Source: Bin87 sp965222895
Lineage (GTDB): Bacteria; Chloroflexota; Dehalococcoidia; Lucifugimonadales; UBA3495
Reading direction: 5' to 3'
Length of the DNA: 64,000 nt
NCBI GenBank assembly: GCA_965222895.1
Contig: CBDCVB010000002.1
Coordinates: forward strand, 2,232,001 to 2,296,000
The notes under the pieces are model-generated. The model was not told the origin of the DNA. It did not search any database and saw nothing but the letters and a program-made list of their open reading frames with translations. Within the stretch, counting starts at the first letter, position 1; every line of letters starts with the position of its first letter. This document shows, piece after piece, positions 21,175 to 29,775 of the stretch. A program made the translations under genes and the position numbers.

Positions 21175-22788
21175 GTTGATCAGACGAGGAATGAAAGGTG
21201 AAGAGAAGGGTGGGTAGGGCGTTGATGCCGACGGATTGGGACTGGCACAAGGTGTGGCTGCCACGCCAAGGGGATATTTGACGGGCCGCAGCCCCGGCGA
21301 GGGGTGAGATCAGCGGTGAGATTTCAGCAGGAGACACGCTGGTCCCAGCCTGGCGCAGACCCGCGAAGCGGTTGGGCAATCGGGTGGCGTCAGGAAGGGA
21401 GGGGCAGGGCGCGCAGTCGTGCGAGGGCGGAGTTGAACTGGTTCTGCCAGGGCCAGCCTTGGGGCAGGTGCAGGGTGAGGCGCCGCGCCTTGTGGGTAAT
21501 GCGTCCGGCCAGGGAGAAGAAACGCCGCCGGAGGGTCTTGGTGGTTACCAGTTGCTCGCCCAGACCGATACGCGCGGTCCAGCGGGCCAGATTATGGGCC
21601 ATGATCTGGACGGCCAGCCAGGCGGCGTTGGCGGGAAAACGACCCGAGGGGAAATGGTTGAGGCCCACGCCATACTTGAGATCGCGGATGGCGTTCTCGA
21701 TCTCGGCGTGGCGGCGATGGTCGGCCTCCAGGTTCAGGGTTTGCCCCTCGCGGTCGGTGACGCAGGCGTGATAGCTGTAGTTGGCGAAGAGGGCCAGTTG
21801 GGAGCCGGGCATGGGTTTCACCCGCCGGACGATGAGCCGCACCAGCACAGCGTCGGCCTCATTCTGGAAGGGGGTGTAAGTTGTCTCGGCCACATCGGCG
21901 GCGCCCTCCATCCAGTACGGGATGGGCGTCCAGTCCGCTTCGGGAATGTCCTCGATGATGTTCCGTACACTGGCGTGCTGGCGGATGGTGATGGAGTAGC
22001 GGACACCCATCTTGCGGCAGACGGCGATGATGGCATGGGTGTAGAAGCCGCTGTCGGCACGCACGGTGAGTGGTCCGGTGGCTCCGGCGTAGCGCACTCG
22101 GCTCACCGTCTCGCGCCGGAAGTGGTCGGCGCCCCGAGCCGTATTGGCCCGGCCCTGGCGCAGCCGTGCCATCAGCACGTCGCCGGTGCCGGCGGCCACG
22201 GCCAACAGCGGGTGATAGCCCCGCTGGCCGGCATAGTTGTGGTGCTGCGCGCCCTCCTTGGACAGCCCATAGGTCTCGCAGAGAGTGGAGTCCAAGTCGA
22301 TGGTCAATGGATCATCGCCCGGTCCGGCGCCAGCCGCCCAAGCCCGGGCCAGCAACTCCCGGCTCACCCGATCCAGTTGGCGCACGTGGCCCCACCGGAA
22401 ACTGCGCAGGAAGGTTCCCAGCGTGGATGGCGCCTTCACCTTGCAACCCAGTACCCGCTCGGTCCCGCCAGCGCGCAGCGCGTCGGCGTCGTCAATGCAG
22501 TCGCCACCGGCCAGCGCCGAGGCCACCAGGGTAAGCATCTTGTCGACAGCGTTGGCCCGACCCGGCGCATCTCCCAGGTCAACGTGGTCGTCGACGAGTT
22601 CACGCAGTCTCAGGTGCTGGGCCAAAGTGATCGGCAGCAGTAGCCCAGCGTTGGACACCAGACGGTGATCGTCGAAGGCGACGTGGATGCGCTCGGGGCG
22701 CTCCGGTGGTAGCATCTATTGGGCGCTCCTTGTTTCAGGGTGGTTTTCTGTTTCAAAAACCATTATCCCCGAAGCCGGGAGCACTTTC
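21175..22788 (-). mobile_element. IS1380-family insertion sequence (approximate ends)
   Basis: Inferred from one intact IS1380 transposase and from the break of the TPR frame on its left. I could not define terminal inverted repeats by eye, so both boundaries are approximate. Confidence 0.7.
21390..22715 (-). CDS. IS1380-family transposase
   Basis: A full-length 441-residue transposase. It shows DDPLTIDLDSTLCETYGLSK (first catalytic Asp), then LTVRADSGFYTHAIIAVCRK (second Asp), and NLEADHRRHAEIENAIRDLK (Glu, family Y/H..E..I.DLK motif). No internal stop, so this copy may be active. Confidence 0.92.
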   Translation of the reverse strand: MLPPERPERIHVAFDDHRLVSNAGLLLPITLAQHLRLRELVDDHVDLGDAPGRANAVDKMLTLVASALAGGDCIDDADALRAGGTERVLGCKVKAPSTLGTFLRSFRWGHVRQLDRVSRELLARAWAAGAGPGDDPLTIDLDSTLCETYGLSKEGAQHHNYAGQRGYHPLLAVAAGTGDVLMARLRQGRANTARGADHFRRETVSRVRYAGATGPLTVRADSGFYTHAIIAVCRKMGVRYSITIRQHASVRNIIEDIPEADWTPIPYWMEGAADVAETTYTPFQNEADAVLVRLIVRRVKPMPGSQLALFANYSYHACVTDREGQTLNLEADHRRHAEIENAIRDLKYGVGLNHFPSGRFPANAAWLAVQIMAHNLARWTARIGLGEQLVTTKTLRRRFFSLAGRITHKARRLTLHLPQGWPWQNQFNSALARLRALPLPS

Positions 22789-22971
22789 TCACCCCTTCAC
22801 CACGATGCCACGCTCATCTTTTCGGTGGATTGGGGCTAAGGCCTGAATCGCCTTAACAATCAACAAACCAACGACAGGAGTCCTCAAAACCACGGACCAG
22901 ACCAGCGTATTCTCCCTACCGAACGGCCAGACTATGTTTATCAAGTTTGCCATCGGCTCGAACGTCGCCAT
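22789..22971 (-). CDS. Short hydrophobic fragment, possible N-terminus of the TPR gene
   Basis: A 60-residue frame, MATFEPMANLINIVWPFGRE then a hydrophobic helix (LRTPVVGLLIVKAIQAL) and a charged end. It is on the same strand as the TPR gene and lies across IS1380 from it, so it may be its displaced N-terminal membrane anchor. It could equally be a chance frame. About 300 bp around it show nothing else. Confidence 0.3.
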   Translation of the reverse strand: MATFEPMANLINIVWPFGRENTLVWSVVLRTPVVGLLIVKAIQALAPIHRKDERGIVVKG

Positions 22972-23039
22972 CGCGAGGCCAGAACATCATCCCAACCAAG
23001 GCCTGATGGACCTAATCGACTTCCACCAAGCGGTACCGT

Positions 23040-23395
23040 TGTAAAAATGGTTGACTTTAGTTACAAACCATCGCCAGCCATCCCAGCAGACGCGGATTAC
23101 ACCGCGCCGTCCCAACTGTTCAAGACGACTCCACCCGGGACTCTCACCCAAGAACACCGAACTGGTCCCCGCCCAAGCCTTCGCGCGTGTCTTACCACCC
23201 ACGTCCGACTGAACCGGATTGGGTCGGCGTCTCCGCTTCCCCAGCCGGTGCTACGCTGCCAGCGCCGGTCTCAGTTGCCCCGCTATCGCACCCCAGTACG
23301 TTCACACGTGCTTCACTCGCTTCCTCACGGGTACGGTGAAGGCGACATACACGCCATTGCCGACGGGACCTACCCGTCGACCCGGGATGCGCTCG
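23040..23395 (+). repeat. Dispersed 350-bp repeat, copy A
   Basis: Closely matches 26100-26445 in the same orientation, from GTTGTAAAAATGGTTGACTT to beyond CGGTGAAGGCGAC. Shared blocks include AACCGGATTGGGTCGGCGTC followed by TCCGCTTCCCCAGCC. It does not read as a gene on the + strand. It stands just upstream of an IscB-like relic and its twin follows a TnpB-like relic, so it may be the noncoding (omega-RNA or end) part of an OMEGA-type element. Confidence 0.7.
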
Positions 23396-23404
23396 GAACA
23401 ACCA

Positions 23405-23535
23405 ATGAAGCCTACGCCAGCGTGGTGATCAAATTCACGGGCAACGAGGCCCAGGCCATGAACACCGCCCGACACATGCACGGCGAAGCACAGGCTACCG
23501 AAGCCGTCCGCATGGCGCTCAGCCGTCGGGGCCTA
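23405..23535 (+). pseudogene. Fragment of a paralogue of the 59690-60622 gene
   Basis: Reads YASVVIKFTGNEAQAMNTAR, then ATEAVRMALSR. The gene at 59690-60622 has YTNIVVEFTGTEDQAMHAAR and ATEAVRMALTY in the same order. Only about 40 residues survive, fused on the left to the 350-bp repeat and on the right to the IscB relic. It links this block to the 54-64 kb block as parts of one kind of element. Confidence 0.65.
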
Positions 23536-24069
23536 CGAGCACCAGCATCGCAACCGGGACATCCACCGTAACCTGAACAACCGACGGGACTGCCGCCACA
23601 ACCGCCGTTGCCGGCTACGACGCCGTCCCGCCCGGTTCAACAACCGCGCCAACAACTCCGCCGAGGGCTGGCTTCCACCCAGCACGGCAAGCCTGGTGAA
23701 CGACGCCGACACCATCGTACACACCATGTTGCAACTCTACCCCATCAAACAGCTCAGGGTGGAATACCTACGCTTCGACACCCAGCTGATGCAGAACCCC
23801 GACGTCCGAGGCGTTGAATACCAGCGCAGCACCCTGCAGGGCTGGCAGCTCCGCCACTACATCTCGTCCCAGTGTCCGCGCATCACACCAGCCAACGTTG
23901 CTCGGCGTGTGGCCACGTCGCTGCCGGCAACCGACTGAGCCAGTCCGACTTCCGATGCGAGAGTTGCGGCCATGAAGCCAACGCCGACGTGAACGCGGCA
24001 GAGAACATCAGGCGCCAGGGCCTCGAAATCCTGGCCAGGGCAGGGGACCCCCTGGGTGTACCGCCATAG
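23522..24069 (+). pseudogene. IscB-like nuclease relic fused to a TnpB-type zinc ribbon
   Basis: In broken frames the + strand encodes an arginine-rich bridge (CRLRRRPARFNNR), GWLPPSTASLVNDADTIVHT and LRVEYLRFDTQLMQNPDVRG then VEYQRSTLQGWQLRHYI, the part of IscB-type proteins just before the HNH domain. The HNH domain is missing. From 23872 the frame instead gives HHTSQRCSACGHVAAGNRLS and FRCESCGHEANADVNAAENI, the C-terminal zinc ribbon and last RuvC Asp of TnpB proteins. The two halves come from different RNA-guided nuclease families, so this is a recombined, decayed locus. Confidence 0.75.
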
Positions 24070-24170
24070 GCCCTTGAGGCCACCAAGCGCACAACCCAGC
24101 CGCAAGGCCGGGATAGCACTGTACACATGAACTCGCTCTACCTCGGTAGTAGCGAAATCTCCTATGAGTA
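24045..24170 (+). repeat. TnpB-type 3' end region, copy 1
   Basis: From GACCCCCTGGGTGTACCGCC through GCACTGTACACATGAACTCG to GTAGCGAAATCTCCTAT, this stretch aligns with 58325-58432, which has the same blocks (GTGTACCGCC, GCTGTACACG, GTAGCGAAATTTCCTAT). In IS200/IS605-type elements the end of tnpB and the right end carry the guide-RNA scaffold; conservation outside coding sequence fits that. Confidence 0.6.
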
Positions 24171-24412
24171 CCCACCAACGCCCAACTTGCGGCGAATGCC
24201 GTTTCTTCGACCCCAAGCCCCACAACGGACGCGGACGCTGCTTCGGCAACCCACCCATGTTGGTCCAGAGTCAGACGCACATGAACGCGTACGGATTTAC
24301 ATCCATGCGCCCCAGCGTCAATGACCAAGACACCGTCTGCCAATTCTGGCAAAGCTCGGCAGCCCGGTCTCCCGACCGGCTCAAGGCAGACATCATCAGC
24401 GGACCAGACTGA
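24164..24412 (+). CDS. Small Cys-motif protein, phage-like block
   Basis: An 82-residue protein, MSTHQRPTCGECRFFDPKPH then GRGRCFGNPPML and CQFWQSSAARS. The four cysteines in C-x2-C ... C ... C spacing suggest a small zinc-binding or disulphide fold, as in many phage-encoded proteins. No named family. It begins inside the end of the TnpB-type 3' region. Confidence 0.6.
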   Translation: MSTHQRPTCGECRFFDPKPHNGRGRCFGNPPMLVQSQTHMNAYGFTSMRPSVNDQDTVCQFWQSSAARSPDRLKADIISGPD

Positions 24413-24512
24413 CGACCACGCGGAATAACAACCTCCAAGCTGGACGTCACCGGAGCCCACCACCAACCGCCAAACCAAACCCACGAAACGTCCACAACCG
24501 GAGGTGAATACC

Positions 24513-24830
24513 ATGGTTGATTTCAGCAAAATGATTCCCAGACTCAAGAAAGAATGAGCGGACTGCGGACGATCTTTCAAGACGGCCAGAGAAAACGAAA
24601 CCCATTGCACGGAGTACGCCTATTACCACAACCACCCCGAGTCGGCGCCAAGATACTTTACGTGGACGAAGACCAGCTCAGAATGGGCGGCCGTCGACAA
24701 ATGGCGCGACCACGAATACCCACCCAACGTCGGGACCATGATCACCGTCCACCACAAGGACGGGACCTCATCCGAGCACGCCATAGTCGAGAACCTGACA
24801 ACCGCTACAGTACGTCCGGAGACCGGCTGA
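24513..24830 (+). pseudogene. Phage-like gene with in-frame TGA at codon 15
   Basis: A strong ribosome site (GGAGGTGA, 8 nt before ATG 24513) leads into MVDFSKMIPRLKKE, then TGA at 24555-24557, and the same frame continues for 90 codons as a convincing protein (ADCGRSFKTARENETHCTEY, APRYFTWTKTSSEWAAVDKW, NVGTMITVHHKDGTSSEHAI) to TGA 24828-24830. The part after the stop has no good start of its own. Either a nonsense mutation or readthrough explains it. Function unknown. Confidence 0.65.
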
Positions 24831-24985
24831 TGACATGCCGGGTATCCCGGTAGCGGGCCGCTGTACGACATACGCTGGGTGACACGCCGAACCAAAGAGC
24901 GCGCACCGGCCACCGAGCCGCCAAGGCACACCACTGGCGGCTCTCACTTTTTCACCACACGCCCCAGAAGGAACAACAGCAAATC

Positions 24986-25141
24986 ATGAAACTCGCATCC
25001 CGAATCATCAACCGTATCACGTCTCTCATATTCCCGGACCCCTTCCTCAACAACCACACCGTCCCGGCCTCCGACATCAACCTTCGGAACGTAGACCGGC
25101 ACCGCAGCCGCTACGAACACACGATGCTGCTTCTGCCCTGA
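24986..25141 (+). CDS. 51-residue small protein, phage-like block
   Basis: MKLASRIINRITSLIFPDPF and onward, preceded by AGAAGGA at a suitable distance. Amphipathic N-terminus, no family recognised. It is shorter than usual gene-calling cut-offs but has the ribosome site and codon use of its neighbours. Confidence 0.5.
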   Translation: MKLASRIINRITSLIFPDPFLNNHTVPASDINLRNVDRHRSRYEHTMLLLP

Positions 25142-25238
25142 CGACCATCAACCGACACCAACAATCGCCCGGACGTGGTCGACGACTCCATATGCAAAAA
25201 GCACCCTCGACGAAACCACCACCAAGCGGAGGAATAAA

Positions 25239-26093
25239 ATGCTGCTGCATGAAAACAAAACGCTCACCAAGGCCCTGCTTGAGTACGACCTCACCAAGGT
25301 CAAGGACCGTTACAAGAAAGACTCCATCGTGCTCGACGCCGCCATCATGGCGGCCAGCATCATGGACGACCCAAACAACGGCACCAAACCCACGCTGGGG
25401 GAAACCGCAGCCGAGTATTATTACAACGCCATGGTGAACGCCAGAGAACGTGTCATCCGAGCTTCACTGCTCCAGCACCTGGACGAAAACCGCCATTCTG
25501 CAGGCGACACCCTTCTGGAGCAACTGACTCAGGAAGACATGTCCGAACTCCAGTGGGCGAGCCGAAACGCATCCAGCATGAGCCCACAGATAGTCAGGGC
25601 CATGCGCCACCGATTCATCAAAAAATTCGGCTTCACGGTGGTGACCAGAGAAACCATCAGCTGGATCAAGCAGCAGGCCGGCGACGGCCCCTACGTCGAG
25701 ATCGGCACCGGCAACGGTTACCTAGCCAAGGAAATCAACCAGTCGGGCTTCGCCGTGTTTCCCACCGACCGAAACTCGCTGGACGGGAACACATATGCGC
25801 TCGGCAACGCGCTGCACACGACAGTCGAACGCTACGACGGCATCGACGCCCTGCACGTGTACCAAGACTGCGACGTCCTGTGGTCATGGCCATCGCCGCA
25901 CTCGAGCACCACCGACATCCTGAAGAACATCAAAGACCGCAAACTGGTCTACATCGGCGACCAGCAAGACATGAGGCAATCCGACCCGGAATCCTACGCA
26001 ACGCTGCAGTCCGAGTTCCGGCTGGAATCAGAGCGTGCCAACCACCACTTCGAGGGTATCCGAGAGGTGGTTGCCGTATTTTCACCTCGTTGA
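25239..26093 (+). CDS. SAM-dependent methyltransferase-like protein
   Basis: A 284-residue intact protein. The start has a clear AGCGGAGGA site. Around residue 153 it shows VEIGTGNGYLAKEINQSG, a glycine-rich SAM-binding motif I, with an acidic end of strand two (VFPTDRNSL); near residue 210 QDCDVLWSWPSPHS takes the place of the motif IV acidic loop. The N-terminal half is helical and may bind substrate. The target (nucleic acid, protein or small molecule) cannot be inferred. In phages such enzymes often modify DNA or wall components. Confidence 0.7.
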   Translation: MLLHENKTLTKALLEYDLTKVKDRYKKDSIVLDAAIMAASIMDDPNNGTKPTLGETAAEYYYNAMVNARERVIRASLLQHLDENRHSAGDTLLEQLTQEDMSELQWASRNASSMSPQIVRAMRHRFIKKFGFTVVTRETISWIKQQAGDGPYVEIGTGNGYLAKEINQSGFAVFPTDRNSLDGNTYALGNALHTTVERYDGIDALHVYQDCDVLWSWPSPHSSTTDILKNIKDRKLVYIGDQQDMRQSDPESYATLQSEFRLESERANHHFEGIREVVAVFSPR

Positions 26094-26099
26094 CCCGAT

Positions 26100-26445
26100 G
26101 ACCGTTGTAAAGATGGTTGACTTTAGTCACAGACCAGAGTCAGCCAAACCTTTGCGCCGTCCCAACAGTTCAAGACAGCTCCACCCAGGAGTCTCACCCA
26201 GGAACACCGAACTGATCCCCGCTCAGGCCATCGCGCGTGTCTTACCACTCACGACCGCCTGAACCGGATTGGGTCGGCGTCTCCGCTTCCCCAGCCAGTG
26301 TTGCGCTGCCAGCGCCGGTCTCAACTGCCCCGATACTGCACCCCAGTACGTCCACACATGCTTCACTCACTTCCTTACAGGTACGGTGAAGGCGACCTGG
26401 ACGCCATTACCGACGGGACAGACCCATCGGCGTGGAACACGCTCC
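26100..26445 (+). repeat. Dispersed 350-bp repeat, copy B
   Basis: Twin of 23040-23395 with the same orientation and order of conserved blocks. On the minus strand it continues the frame of the TnpB-like relic (SERVPRRWVCPVGNGVQVAF), and copy A has a matching SERIPGRRVGPVGNGVYVAF, so part of it may once have been coding on that strand. Confidence 0.7.
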
Positions 26446-26897
26446 GATATAGCCAGCTTGTGCCGCAGATTGGCCCACCGCCGCGTCTTCTGATGAACCT
26501 GATCCCGGTGGCCACCCCCAGCAAATCTGGCTATCTGCCGCTCCGCCCGGGTGATGCGACGCTGCAAGCTGTCCCGCCTGAGCGCCATAGTCTCCTGCAC
26601 CGCCGACATCTTGCCCTCAAGCGACACCCGAACGGCGTTGAACATCCGCACCGGTATCCCGTGCCGCTCCAGGTACGCGCTTTTCAGCGAGGTAGCCGAA
26701 CGGCCGGCCTCAACCTCGGCAAACAGCTTCCGCTGCACCTGGCCCTACAGACTGGCATACGCTGATAGCGTAGCATCTTCCGCTGCCCGATCCACGTCAG
26801 CATAATCGGAAATGCGCGTCTGGTAGGTGACGACCCGCGGTCCCTGCGCTGGGTTCAAGCCGGCGGGTGCTTGATGGCCTTTGCGGCGACGTGACAT
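26367..26897 (-). pseudogene. tnpB: TnpB/OrfB-type N-terminal relic with in-frame TAG
   Basis: From ATG 26897 the frame reads MSRRRKGHQAPAGLNPAQGP, VVTYQTRISDYADVDRAAED and AYASL, then TAG (26745-26747), then GQVQRKLFAEVEAGRSATSL and YLERHGIPVRMFNAVRVSLE with SLQRRITRAERQIARF. The segment around YASL.GQVQRKLFA and FNAVRVSLEGK is typical of the TnpB N-terminal helical region. The stop replaces what is usually an aromatic residue. The RuvC half is absent; the frame runs into repeat B. Confidence 0.75.
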
Positions 26898-27810
26898 GAC
26901 GACAGCATACCAGAACACGCGTGCGGACTAATCCTCCCCAGCAAAGTATCTGAGACGACACCGTACGTCGTCGGTCGGTTGGACCATTGACTACCATCAC
27001 ATACTAAAACCCTCTATTTCGTGAGCAGTTGCCAACCCCTGCTGAACCAGACGTAGTCTCGGCCACTCAGACCCGTCGAGTAGCGGAATCGCCTCATTGT
27101 CGGGTAACCCACCAAGGCTGGTCCCAGGCCGATACGCCGGTCCACGATGGGACCAAGTACAGCTTGACCGACAGCCACGCCGACGGTCACCAGTGGCCAG
27201 TTGTCGGCACGAGCCGCATTGTTTGAACGTAAGGCGTTACGATCCGTGGTATCATTTAGTCGGGACAAAGGCCAAAAGGCGTAGAGCCTGACGCAGGGTT
27301 CAAGGTGGACTGGATCCACTACCCATTTACATTGGCAAAGCGGTTCGCATCGGCCCCAGTTCCATCGGTCAAAGCACTTACGACCCCACCGCCCTCCGGA
27401 ACGGCACCCGCGCCGCAGGTGGCGGGTTAGCTGCCCTCAAGGGCGGCAGCACCTGCCAGGGAGATTGCGCGCAACTCTTCCGTCGGGGACCAGATCCCGA
27501 CGATCCGGCCCGATTGTCAAGGAAGACGAAGCAGCACACGTTTCCCACCGCCTGGAGCTCGGAGGCGGAGCCAAGTCCCCGCCCCAGATGACTTCGGGTG
27601 CCTCAACCTTCGCCCGACGCGAAGCAAATGCGTCCTGGGCGTTTTAGTCGTGTCAAGCGGAACCACTGCCAGCGACGCGCTGCGTCTAGACCCACATCCG
27701 CCCCATGGGTTTGCCGAAGCTCCAAACAGCCAAAGCCATGTTGTTGTCCTGCCGACGCCCTTCGCGGGCGTCCTGAGTTTCGCAACGTTCCTGTCTGTAC
27801 CAAGACCAAC
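26898..27810. other. 900-bp stretch without recognisable gene
   Basis: No protein-like frame stands out on either strand. Several GC-rich palindromes occur (for example CTGCCCTCAAGGGCGGCAGC near 27431), so a structured RNA or old element ends are possible, but I cannot identify one. Confidence 0.35.
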
Positions 27811-29476
27811 ATGCCACGCGACACAACGCAATACGGGTATCCGGAAGACGAGCCGGACCTTACCGAGGAAATCCGGAGTCTGGACTGGGTCAATGAACCA
27901 AACCCGTCAGTCCAAGAAGCAGCGGAGCTCATTTACGAAATCGGGAGCTGCTCCAGAGGAGACGACGAACGCAGTATTCATGATCTGTTAGCCGAGGTGC
28001 CGGTAGAGTTCAGAGACGATGTGTCAGCCATCATCCTTGAACACTATCTTTCAGCAGCGGAGCCAAGTGCAACGGAAAATCTCGATGACTTACAAGCAAC
28101 CCAAGATCCGGTCGAAACCGGTCTTCAGTGGGATCTTGAAAGAGTCCAGCACGTCTTGGATTACGTCGAAAACCTCTGTGGCGAGGAAACTGCCTACCGA
28201 CTCGAGCAGGTGATGAACGACAGCCGAAACCTGTCCCTGCGCCAGCTGACGGGTGACCCGGTGACCTACCACGGCGATGTCCATGAACGTTACGTGCAGT
28301 GCGTCATCGACCTGCCAGCGGCCGTCGAAGCCAAGCAAGCCATGGAACATGCACCGTGGGACCAAGCCCAGCTGCACGAGGCCGTGCAGCACGAGGTGAA
28401 TCGCATGGGTTACCGGCTCAACCTCGAAATCCCAGACCGGTTGCTCACCCAGCTGTCTTACGGCGGACGCCTAGCACGTCTAGCCAGAGAGCAAAACATG
28501 AGCGAAGACGTGGTCGGAACGCTTGCAACAGAAGGAACGCGGACAGCACAATGGGCGGAAATGCGTCGAAACGGCAACGATCCCCTACTGGAATCCACCA
28601 CCGCCGCCGCATACCTGTACGCCGCGAACGCGACATTGGAGATAGCCATCGAACTCAACGATGAGGCAACTGTCAGGGCAATGCTAGATCCATCAATGAA
28701 CCAAGAAGAAAGGGAAGCAATCATAGAACGAACCACGACCGCAGCAGCCCCCGAAACCACAGCCGCTGTCGAGGCGGCGATGGAAATCGCCGCTTATTGG
28801 TCAGATGAAAAAATCTTGGACGGAGCCCAAGATTACCATGCCCAATTCGCTGACCTGCAATACAGGCCATCCAACCAAGAAAGAGAAACGTGGCTGGCCA
28901 ACCAGCCAGACCGGAACCGGAGAACTGCGGAATCAGGCGACTGCGCCGTCAGGGCACTCAACGAGGCCACCGGCGGCGGAAACTACGGCCCCATCTGGAC
29001 AGCCCTTACTAAGAGGATGAAAACGCAGTACCCAACAGAAGATGCCGACGATGGCATGGATCCCAGACTGCACCGAGATATTTTCCTGAATTACGGGATG
29101 CAACCTGTGCTCGAAGCCAGTGTGGACACGTCAAACTTCATGCGAAAGCACCTGGATCTCAGGGAAATCCCAATTCTCCTGGGACACCTTTTCCCCGGCC
29201 CGGAGCAACCGCTCACCTACATTGCCTGCAGTGAAACCCACGCTGTCGCGGTGGTGGACGGAACCGTCCACGATAACTGGGACTCCCGGGATATGGGCGA
29301 CCGAACACTGCATACCACGGATTATTCCCTAACCGAACTGTGGCTCAGGACCAGCGCACAAGAAACCTTGTGCCGCCAGAGAAATCATCGACAGGTACGA
29401 AACGGTGCGGCGTTACGAGGAGGCGCTCACCTATGGAACAAAACGTCGGGAAACAGTCACCAGGCGATATCTGTGA
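27811..29476 (+). CDS. Large phage-like protein with papain-like cysteine protease domain
   Basis: Starts MPRDTTQYGYPEDEPDLTEE. The first 370 residues are helical and acidic without known domains. Near residue 376 comes ESGDCAVRALNEATGGGNYG (nucleophile Cys), about 100 residues later ETHAVAVVDGTVHDNWDSRD (catalytic His and a following Asn/Asp), the layout of phage papain-like or C39-like proteases. The original frame runs on to 29613, but from about 29360 the +1 frame reads more like protein (AAREIIDRYETVRRYEEALT to TGA 29474-29476), so a one-base frameshift near the 3' end is likely. Confidence 0.7.
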
Positions 29477-29487
29477 AGGAAAAACCC

Positions 29488-29613
29488 ATGAAAAATCCAG
29501 AGGAACCCAGAAGTGGCCGTGACGCGCACGACGCAAAGCGAGAAGCCGAAAACGGCGAAGCTCGGAACGACCACTCCCTGAGAATCCTGATTGGCGGACC
29601 CAATTGCATTTGA
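29488..29613 (+). CDS. 41-residue hydrophilic protein, phage-like block
   Basis: MKNPEEPRSGRDAHDAKREA and onward, preceded by GAAGGA at 9 nt. It can also be read as the tail of the protease frame. No family. The next small ORF begins with GTG immediately after its stop. Confidence 0.4.
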   Translation: MKNPEEPRSGRDAHDAKREAENGEARNDHSLRILIGGPNCI

Positions 29614-29767
29614 GTGAAAGGACCAGAACCGCCCGTCGGGTCGGAAACAAACGCTCTGCCAATGCTCTTGGCGAACCGGCGCAAAGGAACCGGCATACCC
29701 AAAACGCTCGGACTGCTCAAGAAGCGGCTCGCTGAGATCGAACATGCCAAGCAGGATACAACTGACC
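29614..29767 (+). pseudogene. Small ORF split by the composite transposon (continues at 54353)
   Basis: GTG start at 29614; reads MKGPEPPVGSETNALPMLLA, then LGLLKKRLAEIEHAKQDTTD. The IS66 end starts at 29768. Joining 29767 to 54353 (keeping one AACTGACC) gives L-P-N-P-stop, a 55-residue protein ending at 54366. The clean finish supports the view that 29768-54344 is an insertion. Function unknown; basic helix in the middle. Confidence 0.6.
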
Positions 29768-29775
29768 GTAACTGT

